Shown here: positions 56,242 through 64,000 of the stretch, piece by piece
Position numbering within the stretch: the first letter of the stretch is position 1
Layout: the number at the start of each line of letters is the position of its first letter
NCBI RefSeq assembly: GCF_900200035.1
Contig: NZ_FZTC01000022.1
Coordinates: forward strand, 1 to 64,000
Direction of reading: 5' to 3'
Source: Klebsiella grimontii
GTDB taxonomy: Bacteria; Pseudomonadota; Gammaproteobacteria; Enterobacterales; Enterobacteriaceae
DNA length: 64,000 nucleotides
Notes under the pieces: model-generated
Databases searched by the model: none
Told to the model about the DNA's origin: nothing
What the model saw: only the letters and a program-made list of their open reading frames with translations
Position numbers and translations under genes: made by a program

Positions 56242-57042
56242 TTACCACCAGGCGTGGAAATGGTGGACCGGACCGATGCCGTGCCCCACTTCCAGCGAAT
56301 CGGCCTGCGCCAGCGCCGCAGAGAGCCAGCCCTTGGCTTCCGCCACGGTTCGCCCCCAATCATCGTAACGCGGACGCAGCGCCGCCAGCGCCGCCGACAG
56401 CGTACAGCCGGTACCGTGGGTGTTTTTGGTCTGGACTCTCGGCGCGGTAAAGCGCTGCTCCCCGTCGCGGGTAAAGAGCCAGTCAGGGCTTTCCGCATCA
56501 TCAAGATGGCCGCCCTTCATTAATACCGCTCCGCAGCCCATTCCCAGCAGCGCTCTGCCCTGCTCCAGCATCTCCTTTTCCGTTCGGGCATGTGGCGCAT
56601 CCAGCAGCGCCGCCGCCTCCGGCAGGTTCGGGGTGATCAGCGACACCTGCGGCAGCAGGCGCTGGCGAAGCGTCTCCACCGCCGAGGCTGAGAGCAGCGG
56701 ATCGCCGCTTTTTGCCAGCATGACGGTATCCAGCACCACGTTGGTTATCCGGTAGCGCGCCAGCCGTTCCGCCACCGCCTCGACGATATCGGTTTCCGCC
56801 AGCATCCCGATTTTGGTGGTATCGATGCGCACATCGCTGAAGACCGAATCGAGCTGCGCGGCGACAAAATCAGGCTCTATACGGTACACCGACTGGACGC
56901 CGCGGGTGTTTTGCGCCACCAGCGCGGTGATGACCGAGCAGCCGTAAGCGCCCAGCGCCGAGAAGGTTTTGAGATCCGCCTGGATCCCCGCGCCGCCGCT
57001 CGGGTCGGTGCCGGCGATGGTTAACGCGTTAATTCGTTTCAC
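56242..57042 (-). CDS. thiD: ThiD, hydroxymethylpyrimidine/phosphomethylpyrimidine kinase
   Basis: A 266-residue ribokinase-fold enzyme that phosphorylates HMP and HMP-P to HMP-PP for thiamine synthesis. Marks are [31 protein letters not shown] at the N-terminus and the anion-hole/catalytic block [15 protein letters not shown]. The start overlaps the thiM stop (ATGA), so both are read from the riboswitch-controlled thiM promoter. Confidence 0.97.
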   Translation of the reverse strand: MKRINALTIAGTDPSGGAGIQADLKTFSALGAYGCSVITALVAQNTRGVQSVYRIEPDFVAAQLDSVFSDVRIDTTKIGMLAETDIVEAVAERLARYRITNVVLDTVMLAKSGDPLLSASAVETLRQRLLPQVSLITPNLPEAAALLDAPHARTEKEMLEQGRALLGMGCGAVLMKGGHLDDAESPDWLFTRDGEQRFTAPRVQTKNTHGTGCTLSAALAALRPRYDDWGRTVAEAKGWLSAALAQADSLEVGHGIGPVHHFHAWW

Positions 57043-57812
57043 AGGTCACCTCCCGCGTAGAGCGCATCGAGAAAGGCGGGAGTAAAGCTGCCGGGGCCGC
57101 CTTGCCGCGCCGCTTTTCCCCCCGCCAGCTTCATCAGACCGCAGGCCGCGGCCACGTTCTCCAGCCGATCGCCGGGCATCGCCGCAGCGGCGGCAACCAC
57201 CGCCGATAGCGCGCAGCCGGTGCCAACTACCCGGGTCATTAGCGGATCGCCGCCGGTGACCGCGCGCGTGCGCTGGCCATCGGTGATGTAATCGACCTCG
57301 CCGGTGACCGCGACCACGGTATTCAACTGGCGGGCCAGCGCCTGCGCCGCGGGCAGCGCTGCGGCGGCGGTATCGGTGGTATCGACGCCGCGCCCGCCGC
57401 CGCTCATTCCGGCCAGGGCCATAATTTCCGAGGCATTACCGCGAACGGCGGCAGGCTGCAGCGCCAGCAGCTCCCGGCAAAATTCTGTCCGTAAGGTCAG
57501 CGCGCCGACCGCTACCGGGTCCAGCGCCCAGGGCTTGCCCGCCTGCGTTGCGCTATGCGCCGCCGCACGCATCGCCGCCGCGCGTTCGACGGTCAGCGTA
57601 CCGACATTAATCAGCAGCGCATCGGCAATAGCGGCAAACTGGCTGGCTTCGTCCGGGTCGATAACCATCGCCGGGGATGCGCCAATCGCTAACAGGACGT
57701 TGGCGGTAAAGGTCTGCACCACGTCGTTCGTCATGCAGTGCACAAGAGGGGAATGACGGTGAAAAAGGTGCCGCAGATGGGCGATATGCGCGGGGTTCAG
57801 CAGGTCAGACAT
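57039..57812 (-). CDS. thiM: ThiM, hydroxyethylthiazole kinase
   Basis: A 257-residue ribokinase-superfamily kinase that salvages 4-methyl-5-hydroxyethylthiazole. It shows [21 protein letters not shown] near the N-terminus and the catalytic [14 protein letters not shown] block. It is the first gene of thiMD and is preceded by a TPP riboswitch. Confidence 0.97.
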   Translation of the reverse strand: MSDLLNPAHIAHLRHLFHRHSPLVHCMTNDVVQTFTANVLLAIGASPAMVIDPDEASQFAAIADALLINVGTLTVERAAAMRAAAHSATQAGKPWALDPVAVGALTLRTEFCRELLALQPAAVRGNASEIMALAGMSGGGRGVDTTDTAAAALPAAQALARQLNTVVAVTGEVDYITDGQRTRAVTGGDPLMTRVVGTGCALSAVVAAAAAMPGDRLENVAAACGLMKLAGGKAARQGGPGSFTPAFLDALYAGGDL

Positions 57813-57861
57813 CGTTTGCTCCCGCCAGGCGATGAAGAAGCGACGACCCTGCGGTCTCTGA

Positions 57862-57937
57862 CTTCCCTACGCTGGCATTATCCAGATCAGGTGGTACGGG
57901 TTTTTCTCAGCCTTCACAAAGAAGGGCACCCCGAGTC
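57862..57937 (-). promoter_or_regulatory. TPP (thi-box) riboswitch of thiMD
   Basis: On the minus strand the leader begins GACTCGGGGTGCCC, then has GGCTGAGAAA, ACCCGTACCACCTGATCTGG and ATAATGCCAGCGTAGGGAAG, the universally conserved elements of the thiamine-pyrophosphate aptamer. The following 45 bases to the ATG, with GGGAGCAAACG, resemble the E. coli thiM expression platform that hides the ribosome-binding site when TPP is bound. Confidence 0.97.
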
Positions 57938-58175
57938 ATTGAGAGATAAAAACGTTCTCAGCGGGCAGGTTACGGTAAGTCGCGGGACAACGCAAGCTGG
58001 CCTGGCGCGGTTAGAGGAGCGCACGCCGATCTGGATTTAACAATAAGCAATCAAATAATTAACAAAATAAACACTTTTTCAGATACGTGTTTATAGTTTA
58101 GAAGGCGTTACAGGATGTAACCCGGCGTCATATCGAAATTAACGAGTGAATCAGCGTAAACCCATGAGGATTCCG

Positions 58176-60152
58176 ATGAAATTAACACCGATTATGAAAA
58201 GTCTGGCTCTGGCAGGAATCATTTCGACCCTCTCCATGACCAGTTGGGCGGAAACGTCTCCCAAAGCAGCCGCCGCGGCAACCAAACAGGCAAACGACGC
58301 GCTGTACAAACAGCTTCCCTTCTCCGATAACACCGACTTTACCAACGCGCATAAAGGCTTTATCGCCGCGCTCCCTACGGAGGTGATTAAAGGCGAACAG
58401 GGCAACGTTATCTGGAACCCGCAGCAGTACAACTTTGTTAAAGAGGGTGAAAAGGCGCCGGATACGGTCAACCCCAGCCTCTGGCGTCAATCCCAGTTGA
58501 TCAATATTAGCGGCCTGTTTGAAGTGACCGAAGGCGTTTACCAGATCCGCAACCTCGATCTCTCCAACATGACCATTATCGAAGGCAAAGAAGGCATCAC
58601 CGTTGTCGATCCGCTGGTATCGGCGGAGACCGCAAAGGTCGGAATGGATCTGTATTACAAAAATCGCGGCAATAAGCCGGTCGTTGCGGTGATCTACACC
58701 CACAGCCACGTCGATCATTACGGCGGCGTTCGCGGCGTGGTCGATGAAGCCGATGTGAAATCCGGTAAAGTCAAAATCTACGCGCCTTCCGGTTTTATGG
58801 AAGCCGCCGTTGCTGAAAACATTATGGCCGGGAACGTAATGAGCCGCCGCGCCAGCTATATGTACGGCAACCTGCTGAAACCGGATGCCACCGGCCAGGT
58901 TGGCGCAGGCCTCGGCACCACGACCTCCGCCGGCACCGTCACGTTGATTGCTCCCACCAATATCATCGAGAAAGATGGCCAGAAAGAGACCATCGACGGG
59001 CTGACCTACGATTTTATGCTGGCGCCGGGCTCAGAAGCACCGTCGGAAATGCTGTGGTATATCGAAGAGAAGAAGCTGATTGAATCCGCAGAAGACGTCA
59101 CCCACACCCTGCATAACACCTACTCGCTGCGCGGGGCGAAAATTCGTGAACCGCTGCCGTGGTCGAAATATATCAACGCCGCCATCGTACGCTGGGGGGA
59201 CAAGGCCGAAATCATTATGGCCCAGCACCACTGGCCGACCTGGGGCAATGAGAACGTGGTTAACCTGCTGAAGAGCCAGCGCGATCTGTATCGATACATC
59301 AATGACCAGACCCTGCGCATGGCCAACGAGGGCCTGACCCGCGATGAGATCGCCGCCAAATTCAAGCTGCCGGACAGCCTGGCCAACACCTGGGCCAACC
59401 GCGGCTACTACGGTTCCGTCAGCCATGACGTAAAAGCGACTTACGTCCTCTACCTCGGCTGGTTCGACGGCAACCCGGCTACGCTGGATGAACTGCCGCC
59501 GGAAGAAGCGGCGAAGAAATTCGTTGATTATATGGGCGGCGCCGACGCTATCCTCAAGAAAGCCAAAGAGGACTACAACCAGGGCAACTATCGCTGGGTA
59601 GCGCAGGTCGTGAGTAAAATTGTCTTCGCCGATCCTGGTAATCTGGAGGCGCGCAATCTGGAAGCCGATGCCCTGGAGCAGCTGGGCTATCAGGCGGAAT
59701 CAGGACCGTGGCGTAATTTCTACCTGACCGGCGCTCAGGAGCTACGCAACGGCGTAGTGAAAGGCCCGACGCCGAACACCGCCAGCCCGGATACCGTACG
59801 GGCGATGACCCCGGAAATGTTCTTCGATTACCTTGCGGTGCATATTAATGGTGAGAAAGCCGGAACCGCCAAAGCGGTGTTCAATATCGACCTGGGTAAC
59901 GATGGCGGTAAATATAAGCTGGAGCTGGAAAACGGCGTGCTCAACCACACCGCCGATGCCGAAGCCAAGGACGCGGATGCTACCATTGCGTTGGATCGCG
60001 CCACGCTGAACAAAATCATCCTGAAAGAGGAAACGCTAAAACAGGCGCAAGATAAGGGTGAAGTGAAAGTGACCGGCGATGGCGCGAAGCTGGATGAGAT
60101 GCTGGGCTATATGGATAAATTTGAGTTCTGGTTCAATATCGTGACGCCGTAA
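58176..60152 (+). CDS. yjcS: YjcS-like periplasmic linear alkylsulfatase (metallo-beta-lactamase fold)
   Basis: A roughly 658-residue exported enzyme of the SdsA1/Pisa1 type. A Sec signal peptide (cleavage near SWA-ETSPKA) is followed by the metallo-beta-lactamase domain with THSHVDHYGG as the zinc motif and MAQHHWPTWG, then an alkylsulfatase dimerisation domain (about 400-530) and a C-terminal SCP2-like domain (about 535-658). It hydrolyses alkyl sulfates such as dodecyl sulfate to alcohol and sulfate. The ATG at 58176 has GAGG at six bases; upstream in-frame starts at 58146 (GTG) and 58164 lack support. It stands alone between the riboswitch region and the CRISPR array. Confidence 0.9.
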   Translation: MKLTPIMKSLALAGIISTLSMTSWAETSPKAAAAATKQANDALYKQLPFSDNTDFTNAHKGFIAALPTEVIKGEQGNVIWNPQQYNFVKEGEKAPDTVNPSLWRQSQLINISGLFEVTEGVYQIRNLDLSNMTIIEGKEGITVVDPLVSAETAKVGMDLYYKNRGNKPVVAVIYTHSHVDHYGGVRGVVDEADVKSGKVKIYAPSGFMEAAVAENIMAGNVMSRRASYMYGNLLKPDATGQVGAGLGTTTSAGTVTLIAPTNIIEKDGQKETIDGLTYDFMLAPGSEAPSEMLWYIEEKKLIESAEDVTHTLHNTYSLRGAKIREPLPWSKYINAAIVRWGDKAEIIMAQHHWPTWGNENVVNLLKSQRDLYRYINDQTLRMANEGLTRDEIAAKFKLPDSLANTWANRGYYGSVSHDVKATYVLYLGWFDGNPATLDELPPEEAAKKFVDYMGGADAILKKAKEDYNQGNYRWVAQVVSKIVFADPGNLEARNLEADALEQLGYQAESGPWRNFYLTGAQELRNGVVKGPTPNTASPDTVRAMTPEMFFDYLAVHINGEKAGTAKAVFNIDLGNDGGKYKLELENGVLNHTADAEAKDADATIALDRATLNKIILKEETLKQAQDKGEVKVTGDGAKLDEMLGYMDKFEFWFNIVTP

Positions 60153-60157
60153 ATCAG

Positions 60158-60182
60158 CCCCCGCGGCGGCCAGCTGCGGGGG
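60158..60182 (+). terminator. GC-rich hairpin after yjcS, overlapping a possible relic CRISPR repeat
   Basis: CCCCCGC and GCGGGGG pair as a perfect 7-bp stem with an 11-base loop just after the stop codon. A T-run is nearly absent (AACACTCTTT), so termination strength is doubtful. The right side reads GGGGGAACAC, like the end of a CRISPR repeat, and is exactly 32 bases from the first clear repeat. Confidence 0.4.
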
Positions 60183-60219
60183 AACACTCTTTAGAACCAT
60201 GTTCGGGAAACATTGACTG

Positions 60220-61468
60220 TGGTTTATCCCCGCTAGCGCGGGGAACACGCGGCCCCATGCAAAAAGTTTTGTGGGCTGTTCGGTTTATCCCCGCTAGCGC
60301 GGGGAACACTCATTATTGGAAAGGACGACTACCGGCCGCCCCGGTTTATCCCCGCTGGCGCGGGGAACACTGGGTATTCGACATGGGCGATGGCTATAAG
60401 TCCGGTTTATCCCCGCTGGCGCGGGGAACACCCAAAGGAGCGGATGAAGAAGAAGCGCGCGCACGGTTTATCCCCGCTGGCGCGGGGAACACCAACTTTT
60501 TGAAGCCTGGGTAAGGGATATCACCGGTTTATCCCCGCTGGCGCGGGGAACACTCAGCTGGGTGAAAAAACACAACATCATGGACCGGTTTATCCCCGCT
60601 GGCGCGGGGAACACGTCACTCACTTCGTTCTTATGGATGGAGACACCGGTTTATCCCCGCTGGCGCGGGGAACACGATTACTGGGATGAGGGTGTCACGG
60701 CAAAACGCGGTTTATCCCCGCTGGCGCGGGGAACACCCTGAAAGTGATGTTCGAATTTATCCGGTCCCCGGTTTATCCCCGCTGGCGCGGGGAACACATA
60801 ACGGTATCGCGGCCAGGCTGTATCGAGGACGGTTTATCCCCGCTGGCGCGGGGAACACGTGTAGAGCGCCGCTTGTGCGCTACCGATAAGCGGTTTATCC
60901 CCGCTGGCGCGGGGAACACCGAATGCCCTCTGTCGCGAATACGGGAACGAGCGGTTTATCCCCGCTGGCGCGGGGAACACCTCATCTTCATCATCATCGT
61001 TGTCATCGTCGACGGTTTATCCCCGCTGGCGCGGGGAACACCCGGGGTGACGTGTGAGCGGATTTATCAATCGCGGTTTATCCCCGCTGGCGCGGGGAAC
61101 ACTAACGTTACCCACCGCGCGGGATACAGGGTGCCGGTTTATCCCCGCTGGCGCGGGGAACACGATAGAAGCACCATTATCAGTCCACTCGCCAGCGGTT
61201 TATCCCCGCTGGCGCGGGGAACACTTTCGACGGGTCAGAGCTGGCCACGCGATAGCCGGTTTATCCCCGCTGGCGCGGGGAACACGACTGGTGGGAAACC
61301 CCGCATATCAACCGCGGCGGTTTATCCCCGCTGGCGCGGGGAACACGTAACGGACCGTGACCGCGCCTATCGAATTGGCGGTTTATCCCCGCTGGCGCGG
61401 GGAACACGGACAGATGTCCCGGCAACTGGGGAACGGAGGCGGTTTATCCCCGCTGGCGCGGGGAACAC
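60220..61468 (-). CRISPR. Type I-E CRISPR array, 21 repeats and 20 spacers
   Basis: Twenty-one 29-bp repeats recur at an exact 61-bp period, so all 20 spacers are 32 bp. On the plus strand each repeat starts CGGTTTATCCCCGCTGGCGC and ends GGGGAACAC; the crRNA orientation (GTGTTCCCCGCGCCAGC ... ATAAACCG) is therefore the minus strand. Repeats 1 and 2 (60220-60248, 60281-60309) have CTAGCG in place of CTGGCG, and the first also has a T at the first position. Decay at the left end and the AT-rich flank on the right place the leader on the right. The repeat matches the I-E (Cascade) consensus of enterobacteria. No cas gene lies in the window; flanks are yjcS and a LysR gene. Confidence 0.98.
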
Positions 61469-61630
61469 ACTAACCATATCTTATTGTTTTATAATAAATT
61501 TATCCGCCAAGAACAATCTACCAACATTTTTGCAACAAATTGATTTTTTTAAAGAGCCATAACTATTTGATTTTAAAAGGCACAAGAAACTATTCCGTTA
61601 CCTCTCTCGCATTTCACCACAACAAGCTGA
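61469..61630 (-). promoter_or_regulatory. CRISPR leader with IHF-like site
   Basis: This AT-rich stretch adjoins the intact, presumably newest, repeat and should contain the promoter of the pre-crRNA, read leftward. On the minus strand AATCAATTTGTTG (61545-61533) fits the IHF consensus WATCAANNNNTTR exactly. IHF binding in the leader is required for I-E spacer acquisition in E. coli, though there the site is nearer to the first repeat than the 65 bases seen here. Confidence 0.7.
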
Positions 61631-61644
61631 GAGAGCAACGGCCT

Positions 61645-62592
61645 CTACAGATTCACTTCCCGCAGCGAACTCAGTAATAATGTAAAACACGCTTCTATCA
61701 GCGGCGGCAGAGGCTGCGGCCCGCGCATCAGGGCCACGGTTCGCGTCAGCGCCGGCTGCTGAAGTTGCGCCACCTTTAACGCCGGATCCTGAAGGTGAGT
61801 GGTATAAAGCTCAGGCAGAATCGCCACCGCCAGCCGGGAACGCACCAGGCCGTAAAGCGTTTCAATATAGTCAACCTGATAACGCGTATGCAGCGTGAGG
61901 CGATGGCTCTCCGCCAGCGCGCCGACCAGGCGCTGAATATTGCCCTTTGAGAACACCGCGATATCGCGCCCCGCGAGCAGCTTCCACGGCAGATGCGGCT
62001 GCCCGGCCAGCGGATCGTCGCAGTGCAGCACCGCCACAAACGGATCTTCGCGCAGAGGATAAACCTGCAGCTCAGGCGGTAACGAACGGTCTATTGCGCC
62101 TACGGCAAAATCTATCTTTCCCGACTGCAGCTCGCAAAACAGGGCGTCGTTAGTCTGATCGTGAAACTCCACTCTCAGGCGCGGAAACGCCTGAGCCAGC
62201 GTTTGCGGCAGCCGAGGAAATAGCAGCGAGCTCACCGAGGGCACCAGACCGATACGCACCGTACCGTCGCCGCCGGCCTCGACTATCTGCTGCATATCCT
62301 GAAACGCCAGCTGCGCCACGCTCAGCACCCGCCGGGCGTGGGGCAAAATCGCCGCCCCCAGTTCGGTTAAGGTGACCGCCGAGGCGGTGCGGTTGACCAG
62401 CTTACCGCCCAGCACCGTCTCGATTTGCCGCAGCGCGCTGCTTAGCGCCGGCTGACTGATAGCCAACCGGTTAGCGGTGTCGGTGAAGTGACGTAGCTGG
62501 GCCAGGGTCACAAAGTACTGAATCTGCTTGAGAGAGAGCGCGGGCAGACGCTGCCAGGGTTCGGTCATCATGTTTTCGTCAACGGTGAGCAT
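61645..62592 (-). CDS. LysR-family transcriptional regulator
   Basis: A 315-residue LysR-type protein with an N-terminal HTH (LSLKQIQYFVTLAQLRHFTDTANRLAISQPALSSALRQIE) and a periplasmic-binding-like effector domain. The start is uncertain between 62592 and an ATG pair at 62571/62568; none has a strong ribosome-binding site. It is divergent from the adenine deaminase gene, with a T-N11-A palindrome in the shared promoter region, and probably controls that gene in response to a purine or related metabolite. Confidence 0.88.
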   Translation of the reverse strand: MLTVDENMMTEPWQRLPALSLKQIQYFVTLAQLRHFTDTANRLAISQPALSSALRQIETVLGGKLVNRTASAVTLTELGAAILPHARRVLSVAQLAFQDMQQIVEAGGDGTVRIGLVPSVSSLLFPRLPQTLAQAFPRLRVEFHDQTNDALFCELQSGKIDFAVGAIDRSLPPELQVYPLREDPFVAVLHCDDPLAGQPHLPWKLLAGRDIAVFSKGNIQRLVGALAESHRLTLHTRYQVDYIETLYGLVRSRLAVAILPELYTTHLQDPALKVAQLQQPALTRTVALMRGPQPLPPLIEACFTLLLSSLREVNL

Positions 62593-62597
62593 GCAGA

Positions 62598-62612
62598 ATA
62601 ACCCGAGGTTAT
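62598..62612. promoter_or_regulatory. Candidate LysR-regulator binding site
   Basis: ATAACC-CGA-GGTTAT is a perfect 6-bp-arm palindrome and contains the T-N11-A pattern (62599 to 62611) typical of LysR-type sites. It lies just upstream of the LysR start and 80 bases before the adenine deaminase start. Confidence 0.5.
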
Positions 62613-62691
62613 CGGGCGATAAATTTATTCATCTGGGCAAACGTTTGCTCTGCCCCTAGAGTATCCCCATTATCCTTGTGCCGGAGTTGTT

Positions 62692-64000
62692 ATGTCCAGC
62701 AGTGCTGAAACTCGCCGCCGCGCCGTGCAGGCCGCGCGCGGAGAATCCCCTTTCGATCTCTTATTAACCGACGCGCAGATTGTCGACATGGCCACCGGCG
62801 AAATTCGCGAGGCCGATGTCGGGATCGTCGGCGATAGGATCGCCAGCGTGCACCCGCGCGGCAGCCGCTCCGATGCCCACGAACGCCGCTCGCTGGCGGG
62901 GTGTTTCCTGTCTCCGGGGCTGATGGATACCCACGTCCATCTTGAAAGCTCTCACCTGCCGCCTGAACGCTATGCCGAAATCGTCCTGGCTCAGGGCACG
63001 ACGGCGGTATTCTGGGACCCGCACGAGCTGGCCAACGTGCTGGGCGTTGAGGGCGTGCGCTACGCCGTCGCCGCCAGCCGCCATCTGCCGCTGCAGGTGA
63101 TGGTCGCCGCCCCCTCCAGCGTACCGTCCACGCCGGGGCTGGAGATGTCCGGCGCCGATTTCGCCGGCGCGGAAATGGCCGCTATGCTGGCCTGGCCGGA
63201 AGTTTGCGGCGTCGCCGAAGTGATGGACATGCATGGCGTGCTGCACGGCAGCGAGAGGATGCAGGAGATTATCCAGGCCGGCCTGGACAGCGGCAAGCTG
63301 ATTGAAGGCCACGCGCGCGGCCTGAGCGGCGCGGATCTGCAGGCCTATCTCGCCGCCGGGGTCACCTCCGATCACGAACTCACCTCGGCGGAAGATGCGC
63401 TGGAAAAACTGCGCGCCGGGCTGACGGTAGAGATCCGCGGTTCGCACCCTTACCTGCTGCCGGATATCGTTAACGCACTGAAATCGTTGCCGCATCTCTC
63501 CTCGCAAATCACCGTCTGCACCGACGATGTGCCGCCGGATATGCTGCTGGAAAAAGGCGGCATTATCGCCCTGCTCAACCTCCTGATTGAGCACGGATTG
63601 CCGGCAACAGACGCCCTGCGTTTCGCCACCTTAAACGCGGCGATCCGGCTGCAACGTAACGATCTGGGGCTGATTGCCGCCGGACGCCGTGCCGATCTGG
63701 TGGTTTTCGATTCATTAAAAAAGCTCGCCGCGCGGGAAGTTTACGTCGCCGGTAAGCTGATTGCCCGCGCGGGCGCCCTGCTGGAGCCGATTCCGTCGGC
63801 GAGCGGCGTGACCCCGCCGCGCGATACCCTACAGATGCCGCCGCTCAGCCCAGCCGATTTTATCCTTCGCGTCGGCGCTATTCGCCACGGCGTCGCCCGC
63901 CTGCGGCATATTCGCGGCGCACGCTTCACCCAGTGGGGAGAGGTTGAGGTACAGGTCCGCGATGGCAAAGTGCAAATCCCGGACGGATTTAGCCTGATTT
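62692..64000 (+). CDS. ade: Adenine deaminase, 3' end outside the window
   Basis: At least 436 codons are visible with no stop; the gene continues past the right edge. The product is an amidohydrolase of the adenine deaminase (COG1001) type. Metal ligands are in LSPGLMDTHVHLESSH, then WDPHELANVLG, EVMDMHGVLHG, EGHARGLSG and TSDHELTSAEDAL, and TVCTDDVPPDML carries the catalytic Asp region. It deaminates adenine to hypoxanthine for purine salvage. GGAG lies a few bases before the ATG. The E. coli enzyme (YicP) is largely silent because of H-NS; here a divergent LysR gene offers dedicated control. Confidence 0.93.
   Translation, partial: MSSSAETRRRAVQAARGESPFDLLLTDAQIVDMATGEIREADVGIVGDRIASVHPRGSRSDAHERRSLAGCFLSPGLMDTHVHLESSHLPPERYAEIVLAQGTTAVFWDPHELANVLGVEGVRYAVAASRHLPLQVMVAAPSSVPSTPGLEMSGADFAGAEMAAMLAWPEVCGVAEVMDMHGVLHGSERMQEIIQAGLDSGKLIEGHARGLSGADLQAYLAAGVTSDHELTSAEDALEKLRAGLTVEIRGSHPYLLPDIVNALKSLPHLSSQITVCTDDVPPDMLLEKGGIIALLNLLIEHGLPATDALRFATLNAAIRLQRNDLGLIAAGRRADLVVFDSLKKLAAREVYVAGKLIARAGALLEPIPSASGVTPPRDTLQMPPLSPADFILRVGAIRHGVARLRHIRGARFTQWGEVEVQVRDGKVQIPDGFSLI

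Noticed and set aside
60257-61562. Several plus-strand reading frames across the CRISPR array with peptides such as RFIPAGAGNT, VYPRWRGEH and GLSPLARGT
   Set aside because: The repeated peptides are translations of the CRISPR repeat in different frames; they are a well-known annotation artefact.
61469-64000. cas genes on the leader side of the CRISPR array
   Set aside because: The only genes there are a LysR regulator and adenine deaminase; none of the Cas motifs is seen.

Overview
The window is a GC-rich enterobacterial chromosome segment, most likely from the Klebsiella/Raoultella lineage. The evidence is the mdtABCD-baeSR-yegQ-cyaR-yegS ... fbaB-thiD-thiM backbone shared with E. coli, combined with the divergent D-arabinitol (dalD-dalK-dalT/dalR) and ribitol (rbtR/rbtD-rbtK) gene sets that are classical in Klebsiella. 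The species cannot be fixed from this sequence alone. No rRNA or tRNA gene, insertion sequence or prophage was recognised.

Layout, left to right. (1) 1-3109: minus-strand formate dehydrogenase-N/O genes (start of the beta subunit, complete alpha subunit). The alpha subunit carries a cysteine codon where E. coli FdnG/FdoG have selenocysteine. (2) 3761-7659: a 7TMR-DISM histidine kinase with an OmpR-type response regulator, a 46-residue membrane protein and a LuxR-type regulator. (3) 7958-9232: a dicarboxylate/amino-acid symporter. (4) 9467-17623: a peptide-uptake locus. A LuxR 'solo' regulator lies between two proline-iminopeptidase genes; one of these heads a translationally coupled Dpp/Opp-type ABC operon (pip-B-C-D-F-A). 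Nearly identical 20-bp lux-box-like elements precede both iminopeptidases. The regulator has the W-to-M and Y-to-W pocket substitutions typical of plant-responsive LuxR solos (OryR/XccR/PsoR/PipR). (5) 17595-22225: an aspartoacylase/M14-like hydrolase, an Lrp/AsnC regulator and a basic-amino-acid ABC uptake set (two permeases and a binding protein, no ATPase) with a dimethylarginine-dimethylaminohydrolase-like enzyme. (6) 22610-36514: mdtABCD-baeSR, yegQ, the small RNA CyaR, yegS. (7) 36515-37778: a MarT/FidL-like membrane regulator pair. (8) 38194-44590: an operon joining an enolase-superfamily sugar-acid dehydratase to a complete Opp/Dpp-type ABC importer. (9) 44889-54601: HAD phosphatase, dalTKD, dalR, rbtR, rbtDK; no rbtT follows rbtK. 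(10) 54609-55020: a tandem array of roughly 81-bp hairpin units. (11) 55041-57937: fbaB, thiD, thiM and the TPP riboswitch. (12) 58176-60152: a periplasmic YjcS-like alkylsulfatase. (13) 60220-61468: a 21-repeat type I-E CRISPR array with no cas genes in the window. (14) 61645-64000: a LysR regulator divergent from a truncated adenine deaminase gene.

Most interesting is the LuxR-solo/iminopeptidase/peptide-ABC locus. Its architecture suggests that a host-derived or peptide-like signal is sensed in the cytoplasm and drives import and trimming of proline-containing peptides. Other notable points are the cysteine-form formate dehydrogenase, the dehydratase-ABC operon of unknown substrate, the methylarginine/arginine cluster lacking an ATPase, and the cas-less CRISPR array. 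All functional calls rest on reading motifs and remembered family sequences; no database search was run.
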